A stretch of 64,000 nt of DNA from Cephalopachus bancanus (GCA_027257055.1 JAPVLO010000621.1:973027-1037026), one strand, 5' to 3'; positions 1 to 11,570 are shown, counted from the stretch's first letter. Numbers and translations: made by a program. Notes: generated by a model not told the origin, from the letters alone.

Positions 1-119
1 TGAGTTCTTTGAGAAATGTCTAAACTACCTTCCACAAAGATTGAACTAACTTGTATCTTTCTCAACAATGGAGTGTTCCATTTTCTCCACACCCTCATCA
101 ACAGCTTTTGGTTTTTTAA

Positions 120-279
120 CATATATATATATATATTTATTTTAAAATTGTGGGTTACAGTTAAGGGTTAGGTATACAAATATTCATTGTGCAGGTACCC
201 TTGTTGATGAGGTATGCTCCCCTTTCCCCAGATAGATATTGACTACTGTTAATCCCACCTCCCTTCCTGTTCCTTCCCT
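120..279 (-). mobile_element. Younger L1 3' end, 5'-truncated, antisense
   Basis: The minus strand carries an L1 3'UTR end: GGTACCTGCATAATG-like and GTATACCTAACCC-like text, then an A-rich tail that appears as the AT/T-rich start near 120-150. A near-copy of TTTTGGTTTTTTAA lies at both edges (about 106-119 and 604-617, counting past the Alu), which fits a target-site duplication. The plus strand holds a short (AT)n run at about 121-137 in the tail. Confidence 0.75.
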
Positions 280-294
280 GTTTTTGATTTTTTA

Positions 295-600
295 TTTATT
301 TTTATTTTTTTATTTTTGAGTTGGAGTCTCACTCTGTTGCCCAGACAGGAGAGCAGTGGCTGCTCCTGGCCACTGCAGCCTTGACCTGCTGGGCTCCGGC
401 GATCCTTCTGCCTCAGTCTTCCAAGTAGCTGGAATTACAGGCACACGCCACCATGCCCGGCTGATTTTTTTTTAATTTATTGTAGAGATGAGGTCTCGCC
501 AAGTTGCCCAGAAGGGTCTCAAACCTGCGGGCTCAGGCAATTCACTCACCTCAGCCTCCCAAAGCGCAGGATTACAGGCTGAGCCACCACGCCTAGCTTT
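295..600 (-). mobile_element. Alu dimer, antisense
   Basis: Full dimeric Alu on the minus strand; the plus strand starts with its poly(T) and ends GAGCCACCACGCCTAGC. A perfect 15-bp target-site duplication, GTTTTTGATTTTTTA, lies at 280-294 and 601-615. The body carries the non-human Alu features seen elsewhere in the window (CTGGGCTCCGGCGATCC on the plus strand). Confidence 0.93.
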
Positions 601-1110
601 GTTTTTGATTTTTTAAAGAATCCATCCCAAGTGGTGTGAGATGTTCTTTCATTGTGATTTTGATTTGCATTTCTCTGTTAATCACTGAGGTTAAATATTT
701 TTTCATAGGTTTGCTGGCCACTTACTTGTCTTCCTTTGGGAAGTGTCTGCTCATGTCTTCTGCCCATGTTTTATTGCAGATATTAGTTTTATTACTGTTG
801 ATTTTTTTTTAGTTCTTTATAAACTCCAGATATTAGTCCTTTGTTGAATTTATAGTTTACAAATGTTTTCTCCCATTCTGCAAGTTGCCTGTAATTCAGT
901 TGATGATTTTTTTTTGCTCTTCAGAAGCTCTTGAGTATTTCTAAGTTCCATTTGTCAATTATGTCTTTTTGCTGCCTTTGATTTTGAGGTTTTGGTCATC
1001 AACTCATTTCCTATGCTGATGTGCACAAGAGATTTTCCTAAACTTTCTTCTAGAATTTTTAGATTTTGAGGGATTATGTTTAAGCCATTAATCCATCCTA
1101 GTTAATTTTG

Positions 1111-1414
1111 CAAACAGTATTTTCATATTTTTGGCATTCTACATATTCACCAATATAGAATATTATAAAATTTAGATTTGACAATTTAAGAAATATAAAA
1201 TGGTTTTTACTATATCGAGTTTCAAAGTCTGATGGTCCTGTCTCACCAGGCCTTGGCCTCAGAAGTGAGAAGGAACATTTTAAGCAGCTGAACATGGCAA
1301 CAATCTCCATCACTGGGGAGACCAGTTGCTGAACCCACTAGGCAGACCCTGTATCACCATCTAAAGGCCAACAGCCTGACTACAACAACTAACAGGCAAA
1401 GGTTATTGGAGGTA
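1111..1414. other. Unassigned AT-rich stretch
   Basis: Lies between the antisense L1 and the recognisable start of the duplicated block. Its right half (about 1215-1414) may be degraded L1 5'UTR belonging to the next element, but I cannot show this. No gene seen. Confidence 0.4.
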
Positions 1415-2800
1415 CAGATCTCAGGTGTGCAGAGGCCTGCAGAAAAAGCTGTGGCAACACAAAAATCAGAGAGTTGTGCTGTTCCACATATTGCACCAGT
1501 CTCCAAGTTGTAGATTGTCACAGAACAAAATGTTCATGATAACAGACATAGATTGCATAATATGGATGGCAAAGAAAATCATCAAGATCCAGGAGAGAGT
1601 GGTCTCCCAAATCAGAGAAGACACAAAAACAGTTCAAGCATTGGAAACTGAAATGGACATTTTAAAAAATGACTAAAATGAACTCCTGGAAATGACTAAC
1701 TTGCTTTAAGAATATAAAAACACAGCTTCAAGTCATAGCAGCAGGTTTGACTTAGCAGAGGAAAGAATTTCAAAACTTGAAGACCAATCTCTAGAAGCAA
1801 CCAGGCAGACAAAAATAAAGAACATCAAAAACTGAAAGGTAGAGGTATAGGATTATGTAAAGAGACCAAATCTACATCTGATTGTCATTTCTGAGGGCAA
1901 AGATGAAATTGGGAACACTCTGGAGACAGAAGTTGCAGACATAATCCATGAAAACTTCCTCAAATTGGCTTGAGACGTCAACAACTAGATACGAGGCATC
2001 CAGAGAATCCCTGCAAGATACTGTGTGAGACAACCATTCTTAAGGCACATCATTGTTACATTATCAAAGATTAGATTATAAATGAACAAAAAAATACTGG
2101 GGATGCAAAAAAACGTATACACATCTTAGGACTTGTTATCTATGTATTACTTTTTAAAGTTGAATTGCAATGTGGTAGCATTGTTTCATATGGCTTTCCC
2201 TCGATAGATGGTGTTATTCAAATGAATACTAGCATCACCATGCATCAGGCAATACAATACAGTCAAGGCAAATGGCATGAGCATGGTTATTGTTCTAGGT
2301 GCACAAAATCAGTTTGAAGTTTGATAATCTAGAATGCTGTGGAATTACAGCAACAATGAAGGCTTGAGCATGCAACAGAACCTCTAAAATGCTTAACAAT
2401 TACACACCTTCAGGATTGGCGTGAGATGCATGGTAGTACCGTGTGTTGTACACAAAGAAAGATCTGGGAGGCCTCACACAGCAACAAGTCCTGGAGTAGA
2501 TCATCATAATCAGAAACGTATGGTGCTGATGGTGACCACTTTGAGGCCCTCTGTATTAAAAGCAACTGGAGACAAGGGTCAGGACACCTAACAGAGGAGA
2601 CCCCTTAGAATAACAGCAGGCCTCTCAACAGAAACTCTACAAGACAGTAGAGAGTGAAGGCCCGTTTACAATATTCTTAAAGAGAAAGCATACCAGCTTA
2701 AGAATTTCCTTTCATGACAAACTAAAATTCACAAATGAAGGTGAAATTAAGTCCTTCCCAGACAAGCCAGTACTATGGAGATTCATGGCATCAAGACTGC
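1415..2800 (+). mobile_element. Old LINE-1 ORF1-region fragment
   Basis: Reads as degraded L1 ORF1. A coiled-coil-like part with ERISKLEDQ-like text lies near 1765. A conserved RNA-binding part follows near 1850-2080, and a C-terminal part after the mariner (ACCCCTTAGAATAACAGCAG at about 2600; TCCTTCCCAGAC near 2750). Many stops and indels are present. It is split at 2095-2555 by a DNA transposon. The L1 stops at about 2800 and does not run on to ORF2, and the same boundary occurs in arm B. Confidence 0.75.
2095..2555 (+). mobile_element. Tc1/mariner-type DNA transposon copy (arm A)
   Basis: Starts TACTGGGGATGCAAAAAAAC and ends GGCCCTCTGTA, imperfect inverted ends bounded by TA as expected for Tc1/mariner. 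It matches the better-preserved copy at 39561-40140 (minus orientation), for example TTATCTATGTATTACTTTTT and GAATTGCAATGTGGTAGCA. It interrupts the old L1 ORF1 fragment. No transposase frame remains. The family name is not resolved by eye. Confidence 0.75.
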
Positions 2801-4195
2801 CTCAATGTCTTCACAATATGTTGTATGATGAAGAGGATTTTCTGTATTTTCAGTTTTTTGAATGATTGTGTTTCACATGAATAAATATACTGTATTTTGT
2901 TAAGATATGGTCATTGTTTTGCAATCACGATGTATTTTGACACCCACTCAGTTAAATTCAGATTCTAGCCAACATTAGGTATTAATTTCAGGGGAGCAGG
3001 CCAGATGCAATAAAAATAAAATTTAGGGTAGCATTGGTCAGCGGGAACATTTGCAGATTCACCCATGGACATAGAATAGAGTTTAAATCATGGAATAATA
3101 ATACTTAAAATATCTCAGAACTCAATTGAGACCTTGTGAGTGTTTATTATTATTATTATTCCAGTTAGATACTCTAAAAAGGAATCATGCTAACCTTCTG
3201 GGAGGTTCTGATATTCTGTTTCTTGACCTGGGTCCTGATTGCATGGGGTGTCTGCTGAAAGACTTTAAAGAGTTCTATTATTTTCTGCACTTTTGTTGTA
3301 CTTAAAAAACTTTTTTAAAAACACAAATTATGTATTGGAAGAAACCACACCTACTCAATTGCAAATGCTCAGTTGTATTTGTGATATCTTCTAGAGAAAA
3401 ATTTCAAATTGTATTGATAGAATAAATGAAAGCATAATGAAAAGAAGAGGAAATACATACAATATAACAAATATATCAACATAACACTAATAAGGTTTGT
3501 GTGACTTTATGCGCAGATTCATGCAGACATGAAGAGACATACCATTGAATTTTATTCTATATGCAAAAGTGAAATCCATAGCACTTGTAATTTTCTTAAC
3601 ACTAGTCTATGTATCTTTTATTATATGTATGTATATTTTTCCTATACAACATATATTCATAAAATACCTTTAATAATTATGTTTATCTGCTTAGGTCACT
3701 TATGTATGTCCAACCCCTAAAACAACTTGGAATATGTTGAAGTGGCAATATGTATTTGTTGAATGAATCTAAGAAGTTTCTTGGGGGAGTGTAGTTTAAC
3801 ATACATATAACGAAAGCCCAAATGTAATTTAAATATCTAGTAGTTGCTTTAGAAAGAACTAAAAAGGAGAAAAAAGTTGGTTCAAATACGTGAATCATAT
3901 TTAGTTTTCCCAAAGTAGCATAACTTAAATATGTAATGAAAGTGAAAATTATTAATATAATAGTTATATATCTTTATTCATCATGAGACTATATAATCTG
4001 AGAGTTATTACAATTTACAACATATCTCAATTCAAATTATCCCATTTAAGGAGTTCAATATGTACACTTTTTAAAATTAATAAATATCATTGTAAAAACT
4101 ACATTGTTGAAATAGACAGTGTGATGGCATATTAATCATGGAATGCTCTTTGAGAAGTGACAATTCTCATAGTAGAAGGAAAAAATACATTGAAA
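2801..4195. other. Non-coding remainder of arm A with an L2/MIR-like relic
   Basis: No gene seen. A (TTA)n tract sits at about 3145-3162. Near 3640-3770 the strand reads like an antisense old SINE/LINE tail: the plus strand ends in TATTTGTTGAATGAAT, and arm B at 38345-38450 shows the clearer reverse form ATTCAACAAATACAAATTG. Position about 3828-3845 is the empty counterpart of the site occupied by the composite L1 in arm B. Confidence 0.6.
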
Positions 4196-4265
4196 AATGA
4201 CGATGGGTTGATGTGACAGCTGCTGGGCTTGGCCCCTAGTGATTCCCAGTACACAGAAGCTGAGT

Positions 4266-4402
4266 GCCATTTTTTTTTTTTTGTAGAGACAAGATCTTGC
4301 CAAGCTGCCCAGGCTGGTCTTGAACCTGTGGGCTCAGACAATCCCACTCGCCTTGGCTTCCCAAAGTGCTGGGATTACAGGCTGAGCCCCTGAGCCCAGT
4401 CC
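4266..4402 (-). mobile_element. Alu monomer (left-arm type), antisense
   Basis: A poly(T) run at 4270-4282 is followed by one Alu-like arm only, ending GGATTACAGGCTGAGCCC. The second arm is absent, so it is either a free monomer or a truncated Alu. Confidence 0.75.
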
Positions 4403-4870
4403 ACCCTTATGGAACTCATGCCCGGTAAATGCAAGCTTCACTTACCCCTGTCTTCTCTAACATGTCCACAGCCACCACTAGAACCAATGCAGCATTTTGG
4501 TTATGCCAAAGTATAACATGCAGAGAGACACTAAGTAATAATCCCTAGGGCATCTTTCTGGTAGAATAGTATACTAATTAAGGAAAATGTGTTTAAATCT
4601 TTGTCCTTGAAATAGTAAGAATGAAATTTTTAAAAGTGCTCAGGAAAATTTTTTTTAAAACGTAACCAATTTTATCCAAATCCTGTAGGATACTTCCATT
4701 TTTCATCAGGTCAGGTAGATCTGATTGGAATGACCAAAACAATTGATTTTGTCATAGTTAAGATTTATAAGGTGTTACTTTGTGCCAGGCATTTTTCTAG
4801 ATAGGTTTGTTGCTTTTGTTGCCTAACTGTACTTAAATCTCCAAGACAATGTTGACTAGAAAAGCAGACA
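4403..4870. other. Unassigned stretch with a MIR/L2-like patch
   Basis: No gene seen. TTTGTGCCAGGCATTTTTCTAG at about 4780-4801 resembles the conserved core of ancient SINE/LINE2 tails; the rest is AT-rich unique-looking DNA. Confidence 0.4.
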
Positions 4871-5187
4871 ACTTTGTCTTGTTCCTGAGCTTAGAGAAAA
4901 AGCATTCAATCTTTCCCCATTAAAGTGCAATGTTCACTAAGGATTTTTCACGGACTCCATTTTTCAAGTTGAGGAAATTCATATCTACTTCTAGTGTGTT
5001 TGGTGCTTTGATGATGAAAGAGTGTTTGATTTTGTCAAGTGCTGTTCTGAATCTATTCAGATAATCATATAACTTGTATCCTTTATTCTATTAATATATG
5101 TATTACTGTGACTGCTTATTCGATATTAAACCAGCCCTGCAGTCCTGAAATAATTACCACTTGGTCATGGTGTATAATCCCTTTTTA

Positions 5188-5317
5188 AAACTTTTTATAG
5201 AGAAAAGATCTCACCATGTGGTGCAGGTTTGTCTCAAACTCCTGGCCTCAAACAATCCTTCCACTTCAGCCTCCCAAAGCACTGAGATTATAGGCATGAG
5301 CCACCATGCCCAGTTTA
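5188..5317 (-). mobile_element. Alu-like monomer, antisense
   Basis: One arm only, ending AGGCATGAGCCACCATGCCC on the plus strand, inside the antisense L1. It is diverged and so older than the dimeric Alus here. Confidence 0.75.
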
Positions 5318-6482
5318 TGTAATCCTGTTTGTATATTGCAGGATTCAGTCTGCTAGTATTTTGAGGATTTTTGCACTCCTATTCAAAAGGGATTTTCCTC
5401 TGCAGTTTTATTTTCTTCCAATGTCTTTTTCAGGTTTTGGTATCAAGGTGATGCTGGCCTTGTTGAATGGTTTGGAAAGTGTCCCTTCTTTTCTATTTTT
5501 GATTTGGTGAAGAATCGGCATTAATTCTTCTTTAAATGTCTGATGGAACTCAGTGAAGCCATTTGGGCTTGGTCTTTCCTTTATTGGAAGTTTTCACATT
5601 ACTAATTCAATCTCTTTACTTATTTTAGGTCTATTCAAATCATCTAGTTTCTCTTGAGATACTTTTGGTAGTGAGTCATTCTAAGAATATGTCCATTTTA
5701 TCTAGATTATCTAATTTGATGCCAGAGTTTTTTGTAATCCCTTAATATTTTTTATATTTTTGTAAGTTAAGTATTAATGTACCATCTTTCAACCTTGATA
5801 ATATTGAATTTTCTGTCTTTATTGGTCAGTATAGTAAACTTGTCAGTTTTGTTGATCTTTTCAAAGTATCACTTTTGTTTCACTGATTTTCTCTAATTTT
5901 TGATTCTCTGTTTTATTTGCTTCCACACTAATCTTTGTTATGTTCTTTTTTCTGCTAGATTTAAATTTAACTTGATCTTCTCTTTTATTAAGTTGGAAGA
6001 TCAGACTGTTAAGATTTGTATGCATTTTTTAGATAGGCACTTATAGCTTTGAGTTTTCCTCTAAGCACTAAAATAGTTGCCTTCTGCAAGTTTTTTATGT
6101 ATTTTCATTTTTACTTATCTCAAAGTATTCTCTAATTTCCCTTGTGATTTCCTCTTTGACCTATTTGTTATTTAGGAAAGTCTTGTTGAATTCCTACAAA
6201 CTTCTTCTATTGTGGGTTTCTAATTTCATTCAACTATTGTCTGAAAAAATAGTTTGTATTATTTCAATCTTTGAATTATATTGAGGTTTCTTTCAATGCC
6301 TAACATATAGTCTATCCTGGAGACTATTTCTTGTGTTCTTGAGAATAGTGTGTATTTTGCTGAGTGGAGTATTCTGTAGATGGCGATTAGATCTACTTAG
6401 TTACTGGGTTGTTAAGTATTTTATTTTCTTTTTGATCTCCTGTCTCATTATTCTATCAGTTACTGAGAGTAATGTTATATTA

Positions 6483-6945
6483 CTTTCCTGGGGCATCTAT
6501 AACAAATTACCATGAAATTGAGAGCTTGAAATAACAAAAATTTATCTCTCACAGCTGTAGAGGCCAGAAGTCCAAAATCAAGGAATTGGCAGTGCCACAA
6601 TCCCTCTGACATCTCTAGGAGATAATCCTTCTTTGCCTCTTCCAGCGTCTGGTGGCTCTAAACAAATACTCCTCAGCTAGAGTCTGTGTAACTCCAGTAT
6701 CTGCCTCTGTCTCCCCATGGCTTGCATCCCTCTGCTTCTGTATTGGAAATCCCCTTCTCCTTGTAAGAGTTTTAAGGACAAGAGTCATTGGAATTAAGAC
6801 CATCCTAAATTCAAGATGATCTCATATCAAGAACCTTAATTCAGTTGCATCTGCAAAAACCCTATGTCTAAATAAGGCCATAATTACAGATACCATGGAT
6901 TAGGACTTGGTCACATCATATAGGGGGCACTATTTCACTACAGAG
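6483..6945 (-). mobile_element. MaLR-type LTR (MLT1-like), antisense
   Basis: The plus strand reads as the reverse of an MLT1/MST-style LTR: GGGGCATCTATAACAAATTACC, then AAATTTATCTCTCACAGCTG, AGAAGTCCAAAATCAAGG and a GGGGGCAC end near 6921. It is a fossil LTR with no internal retroviral sequence attached. It splits the antisense L1, which resumes at about 6948. Confidence 0.65.
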
Positions 6946-7676
6946 GAACTTAAGGCTTCGATTATTATTGTTGAATGTCTGTTTCTCTCTTCAATCTGTC
7001 CAGTTTTGTTTCATGTAGTAGGGACTCTGCTGTATGTTTATAGTCATTATCTCTTCCTGTTGGGTTGGCCTTATTATTATAAAATGTTCTTATTTGTCTG
7101 TAGTGATAAATTGTGTCTTAAAACCTATCTCATCTGATATTAATATATCCACTTTAGTTCTCATTTGTTTCCTGCTTCTATCTTTTTCTTCCAACCTATT
7201 TATGTCTTGGAATCTAAAATGTGTCTCATGTAGAAAGCACTTAATTTTTGTTCATACTATCATTCTCTAACTTTTGATTATGGTGTTTAACAAATTTACA
7301 TCTGCTGTAACAGTTGATAAGGTAGAATTTTTCTCCTCCATGTTATTATTTCTTTTCTATATATCTTATACACTTTTTATTACTGTTTCTCATTTTCTGT
7401 TCATCTTTGTGTTAAATGGATATTTTCAATTACACTTTTTAAATTCTTTGTTGTTTATTTATTATGATTGCAATTATCATATTAACTTAAAACAATCTAG
7501 TTTGAATTAACACTAACTTAATTTCCGCACAAAAGTACTACACAAAACTTTCTTCCAATATGCCTCCATTTCTGACCTTCTCCTTGTTGTTATAATTTTT
7601 ATAAAAATTCAATCTGTATACCTTATAAGCTTATTGACACAATTTTATAAATATTTCCTTGTGCAGTTGTCTTTTT

Positions 7677-7959
7677 TTTTTTTTTTGAGTTGGAGTCTCA
7701 CTCTGTCACCCAGACTGGAGTGCAGTGGCCGCTTCTGGCCACCGCAGCCTCGCCTGCTGGGCTCCGGCGATCCTTCCGCCTCCGCCTTCCGAGTAGCCGG
7801 AATTACAGGCATGCGCTACCATGCCCGGCTGATTTTTTGATTTATTGTAGAGATGAGGTCTCGCTGCCCAGGCGGGTCTCGAACCCGTGGGCTCAGGCAA
7901 TCCACTCACCTCAGCCTCCCAAAGGCACGGGATTACAGGCTGAGCCACCGAGCCCGGCT
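7677..7959 (-). mobile_element. Alu dimer, antisense, young
   Basis: Complete dimer on the minus strand: poly(T), then GAGTTGGAGTCTCACTC, ending GAGCCACCGAGCCCGGC. A 13-bp target-site duplication CAGTTGTCTTTTT is at 7664-7676 and 7960-7972. It is one of the least diverged Alus in the window and a good reference for the lineage-specific subfamily. Confidence 0.95.
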
Positions 7960-8194
7960 CAGTTGTCTTTTTAAAACAGAAGAAATGAGTAACAAGCAAA
8001 AATATATTTACTCTGTATTTCATAATTCAGATGTAATTACTTTTATTGGTACTCTTTACTTCTTTGTGTGAATTCAAGTTACCATCTAGTGTCCTTTCAT
8101 TTCACCCTGATGGAATCTATCTAGTATGTTTTGTAGTGCAGGTGTACTAGCAAAAATTATACTTTTATTTACCTTGATTTATATTTTAATTTCT

Positions 8195-8825
8195 TTAGTT
8201 TGGCAGTTCCTCAAAAAGTTAAACATATAACTACCACATGACCCATCAATTTCACTCCTAGGTATATACTCAAAACAAATGGCAACAGATGTCCACATAA
8301 AATTTGTTAAATGAATAGTCATAACACATTATTTTAAATCATTCAAAATTGGAAACAATCTAAATGTCTATCCCTGATGAATGTATAAGCAAAATATGGT
8401 TTATCCACGTGATGGGATAGTATTTAGCCATAAAAAGAATTATAAAATATTATTCAGCTTTTTTAAAAATGCTGCAATATGGATGAACCTGGAAAACATG
8501 CTAAGTGATAAGTCATACAAGAACAGATGCAGTATGCTTGCATTTATGTGAAATGTCCAGACTAGGCAAATCCATAGGGACTAAAAAAAAAAAAAGATTC
8601 CTGGGTCTGTAGTGGTGAGTGAGGGTGGAATATATGGAAGTGGCAATGAGGAGTGACTGCTAATGTGTACAAGGTTTCTTTATGAACAGTTGGAAATATT
8701 TTAAAGTTAGATTATGGTAATATTTGTACAACTCTATAATTCTAAAAATCACTGAACTGTGCACTTTAAATGAGTGAATTTATGATACATGAAATACATT
8801 TCAATAGAGCCATAAAAGTACATTT
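8195..8825 (+). mobile_element. L1 3' end, sense (old L1M-like)
   Basis: Reads as the ORF2 C-terminus and 3'UTR of an old L1: GGCAGTTCCTCAAAAAGTTA, ACCACATGACCCATCAATTTC, ATGGATGAACCTGGAAAAC. No open frame of note. Confidence 0.8.
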
Positions 8826-8959
8826 AAACTCAGTTGATGAGTTTTACAGCAGACAAAAAAATTAAATTAAATGATGCAAGAAAAGCTTTTAAAACTATTT
8901 TAGGTTCACAGGACTCTAAAACCTGCTAGCATGTTTACAGACTTCTCTCCTGCTTCAAA

Positions 8960-9215
8960 ATTATCTGTCTCAGTAAGTCCACTCATCCTTCATGTCTCAG
9001 CTAAAACAGAATTTCCTTGAGGAATTTTCCTGAACCATTCTGATTCCATAGACCCCAAAATAAACTATGACATCCAGATATACATTCTCAGAGGCTTTCA
9101 TTTTTGAGTTGAAATTTGTTAGATCTAAGACCATGTTTATTCTTCACCACTATATCTTTAGAGCCAAGCACAGAGATTGTCACAGAAGAGACATCCAATA
9201 TTTGTTGATGAAGGA
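8960..9215 (+). mobile_element. LINE-2 (L2) 3' end
   Basis: TCAGCTAAAACAGAATTTCC and GAATTTTCCTGAACC resemble the conserved L2 3' text, followed near 9150 by AGAGCCAAGCACAGAG and a CAATATTTGTTGATGAAGG tail. This is an ancient mammalian repeat in the intron upstream of the first visible ADGRE exon. Confidence 0.65.
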
Positions 9216-9994
9216 AGGAAGGGAGGAAGTGGGGGGAGGGAAGGAATGGATTTCCATAGCTGTTCCATGCGTCCAAGAACCAATACAGATAGTATTCTTT
9301 TTTGCTCAGCTGCTGGTTCCACCCAGAAAAGGGATTTATATGGAGCTTCCTTGGACCCATCTGTGCCATCTTCTCTGTGAGTGATATTGTTACACCATCC
9401 TTACTGCCCAGTTGAGGGTCATTAGGAGAGCAGGATTATAAGAATAGTAACAAGAGCAGAAATGTGCCTGGGTTGTCATGGGTTGGATTGGATTTCTTGA
9501 AATAAAAAAACTCCTCAACCCTCAAATTCTAACATTGTTATTCAATGTTTTAAAACTGCTTGCATGTATAATTGATGTTGGAGAGGCTAGGATGAAGAGA
9601 TAACATGTTTAAATTTTCATTCAATAAATCTGTGGTTTCCTGAAGGTCAGTTTAGCTTTATTTCTCGTGACCCTCTGGATTTTGCAAAGCAAACTCTTCC
9701 CCAAAAATGAAGTGTCCACTCTCCAAAACACAAGGTAAGATGTAGAAGAGGGGACAACCACACAGACATACATGTATGGCTCCCAAGAGCAAAGCCATGT
9801 GTCTCAACAGCCCCTGGTGTCCCTTCTCAGGGTTCTGAGGGGACCCAGAGTAAACAGATACAGCCATCCTCCCACAGCAGCCATATCAGACCCAGTGGTC
9901 TGCTGCTGACACCCCATGCAAAATGTTCTGTCCATCTCTAACCCCAGTTTGTGGATCCCTCAATAACAGGAAGAGTCAACATTGGTTGACAAAC

Positions 9995-10575
9995 TGTGTA
10001 TAGATATATAGATGCATATACACAATGGACTACCATTCACCATTTAAAAAAATGAAATCATGTCATTTGCAGCAACATGGCAGAACTGGAGGACATTATG
10101 TTACGTGAATGTGGTGGAACTAGAGGTCATTATGTTAAGTGAAATAAACCAGGCACAAAAAGACCAGTATCACATGTTCTCACTCATATGTGGGAGCTAA
10201 AACTAGCTGATTACATGGAGGCAGAGAGTAGCATGACAGATACCAGAGGCTGGGAAGCGTGTGGGATGGGAGGGAAGGGATATAATGAGAACTTGTTTAG
10301 TGGGTACAAACATATAGTTAGATAGAAGAAATAAGTTTTAATGTTTGATAACAGAGTAGGGGACTACAGTAACCACAATGTATTATATATTTCAATATAG
10401 CTAGAAGAGAAGACTTGAAATGTTCTCAACACATATAAACTGTAGATACTCGAGGTGCTGGACACCCTAAATGTCCTGGCTTGATTATTACACATTCTAT
10501 GCATGAAAAAAACAACACATGTATCCCACAATTATGCACAAATATTATGCATCAATTATAAATATAAAAGGCAAG
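9995..10575 (+). mobile_element. L1 3' end, sense, 5'-truncated, in ADGRE intron
   Basis: ORF2 C-terminus and 3'UTR of a primate-era L1: GTATCACATGTTCTCACTCA near 10168, ATGTGGGAGCTAAAA near 10189, a GGGATGGGAGGGAAGGG tract near 10262 and an AT-rich end near 10570. It lies in the intron between the 9646-9734 and 11790-11957 ADGRE exons. Confidence 0.85.
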
Positions 10576-10649
10576 AACAAAACATTCTTTGGGCTTTTGT
10601 CAGCAGTCTTATGATAGAAGTGCTAAAAATATTTATGTTTTCATGACTC

Positions 10650-10960
10650 CCACACAAGCTTATCCTCAGTTCAGATGCCTTTTCACTCCTCATGCAATTC
10701 TCCCTCTGGAAAAATTCTGGTCAACATCAAATCCTCTGGGGGTCTTGGGCAAGCCTTCACTCCAGGCACAGTGGAGTGCAAAATTAATGTTCTTTCTTCC
10801 AGGTTTCTATCGATATCCTTCCCAAACTTTGTACATCATTCTCTGGTTGTATTATTCATTTGAAGAGACTATGAACTTCATGGAAACAGAACTCTTCTCT
10901 TTGTTATTTTTAATGCCAGGCTATAGCATAGTACATCCTCAGTAAGGTTGGTTGAACAAA
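10650..10960 (+). mobile_element. Probable LINE-2 3' end
   Basis: Diverged text with L2-like order: CAGTTCAGATGCC, then GACTATGAACTTCATGG, then AGTACATCCTCAGTAAGG. This resembles the L2 3' end but is clearly weaker than the copy at 8960-9215. Confidence 0.5.
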
Positions 10961-10988
10961 ATTTGGGATCTTCATTTGAACACAGAAT

Positions 10989-11570
10989 TATGAAGGGAGA
11001 CCAAAACCCTGGAATTTATTTATTTAAAAATTGTGTATTTATTCTTACATGTTTAAACTTCAGTCGCCTTCGAAGTACTCTTCATTTGATGCAATATACC
11101 TGGTGAAATGCTTTTTTCACTTTTCAAAAGTTTTTGAACTCATCAATTTTGATGCCTTTCAATGCTTCTGCCATTTTTTGTTTGTTTGTCTTGTTTCCCC
11201 TCTTCCACATCAGCAAAACATTTCCCTTTGAGGATTTTTTTTATCCAAAGAAATAACAGCAACAACAAAAAGTCGCTCAGTGCAAGATTGGGTGAATATG
11301 GAGGGTGGGACATAGGGGTCAGGTCATTTTTGGTCAAAAACTGCTGAACACTCAGTGTGGTATGGACAAGGGTGCCGGAAAATCACCCACCATGAAATGG
11401 ACAAATGAGTTGAAAGAAACTAAAAAAAAAAAAAAAAAATCACTGAAGCTGAACATAATCTCTCACAATGCTGAGGGGTTCCTAGAAAACTTGCTAGCAG
11501 AGGAAACCTGTACTACAAGGTGCCAGCTCCCCAAAAGATAATTCCTGGATTTTTGGGGTCCCCTCTCATA
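10989..11570 (-). mobile_element. Mariner-type transposon, copy 1 (minus)
   Basis: Inverted ends TATGAAGGGAGACCAAAACC (from 10989) and the reverse of GGGGTCCCCTCTCATA (to 11570), bounded by TA. The minus strand encodes a mariner transposase C-terminal remnant at about 11143-11337 with HPPYSPNLALSDF and ILKGKCFADVEE; the family pattern HPPYSPDLxPxDFxLF is evident. An A17-18 tract interrupts it near 11423. It is internally deleted (582 bp; an autonomous mariner is about 1.3 kb). It lies in the ADGRE intron just before the TM7 exon. Confidence 0.82.

Larger units (their letters stand above)
1..1110 (-). mobile_element. Old LINE-1 fragment, antisense, ORF2 3' part, interrupted
   Basis: On the minus strand, 1-119 and 616-1110 read as the 3' part of L1 ORF2. 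The plus strand shows the usual antisense phrases CTCCACACCCTCATCA near 95 and AGTGGTGTGAGATG near 630. The two halves are separated by a younger L1 tail and an Alu. No open frame survives. Family assignment rests on resemblance to L1 ORF2; the subfamily is not resolved. Confidence 0.8.
1415..4195 (+). repeat. Arm A of an inverted segmental duplication
   Basis: This block matches the reverse complement of about 40930-38306 followed by 29169-28770 (arm B). Shared landmarks in the same order are CTCAGGTGTGCAGAGGCC (B: GTGTAGAGGCC), an old L1 ORF1 fragment, a mariner insertion, the unique text GTTAAATTCAGATTCTA, GGGTAGCATTGGTCAG, TTCATGCAGACAT, a CACTTGTAATTTTCTTAA run, and GACAATTCTCATA near 4150. 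The match ends near 4195, just short of where arm B meets the V1R relic. Arms are old, with many substitutions and small gaps. Confidence 0.85.
4870..8190 (-). mobile_element. Old LINE-1, antisense, much of ORF2, with nested inserts
   Basis: The minus strand reads as L1 ORF2, from RT (about 4900-5900) toward the endonuclease end (about 6950-7500). Plus-strand marks are CCAGCCCTGCAGTCCTG near 5131, TTTGGGCTTGG near 5564 and AGTCTATCCTGGAGAC near 6309. It is interrupted by an Alu monomer (5188-5317), a MaLR-type LTR (6483-6945) and a full Alu (7677-7959). No intact frame. End points are approximate. Confidence 0.75.

Noticed and set aside
7690..8023. 94- and 105-codon frames on both strands
   Set aside because: They lie almost wholly within an Alu; such frames are typical of Alu translated by chance.
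9067..9384. 105-codon plus-strand frame across 9067-9384 as one protein
   Set aside because: It joins an L2 tail to the ADGRE exon in the wrong frame; the real exon frame ([11 protein letters not shown]) is different and begins at 9310 after a clear acceptor.
11423..11440. A17-18 tract as the tail of a processed retrocopy
   Set aside because: It sits inside mariner copy 1, whose inverted ends and interior continue on both sides; it is an expanded A run, not a retroposon tail.
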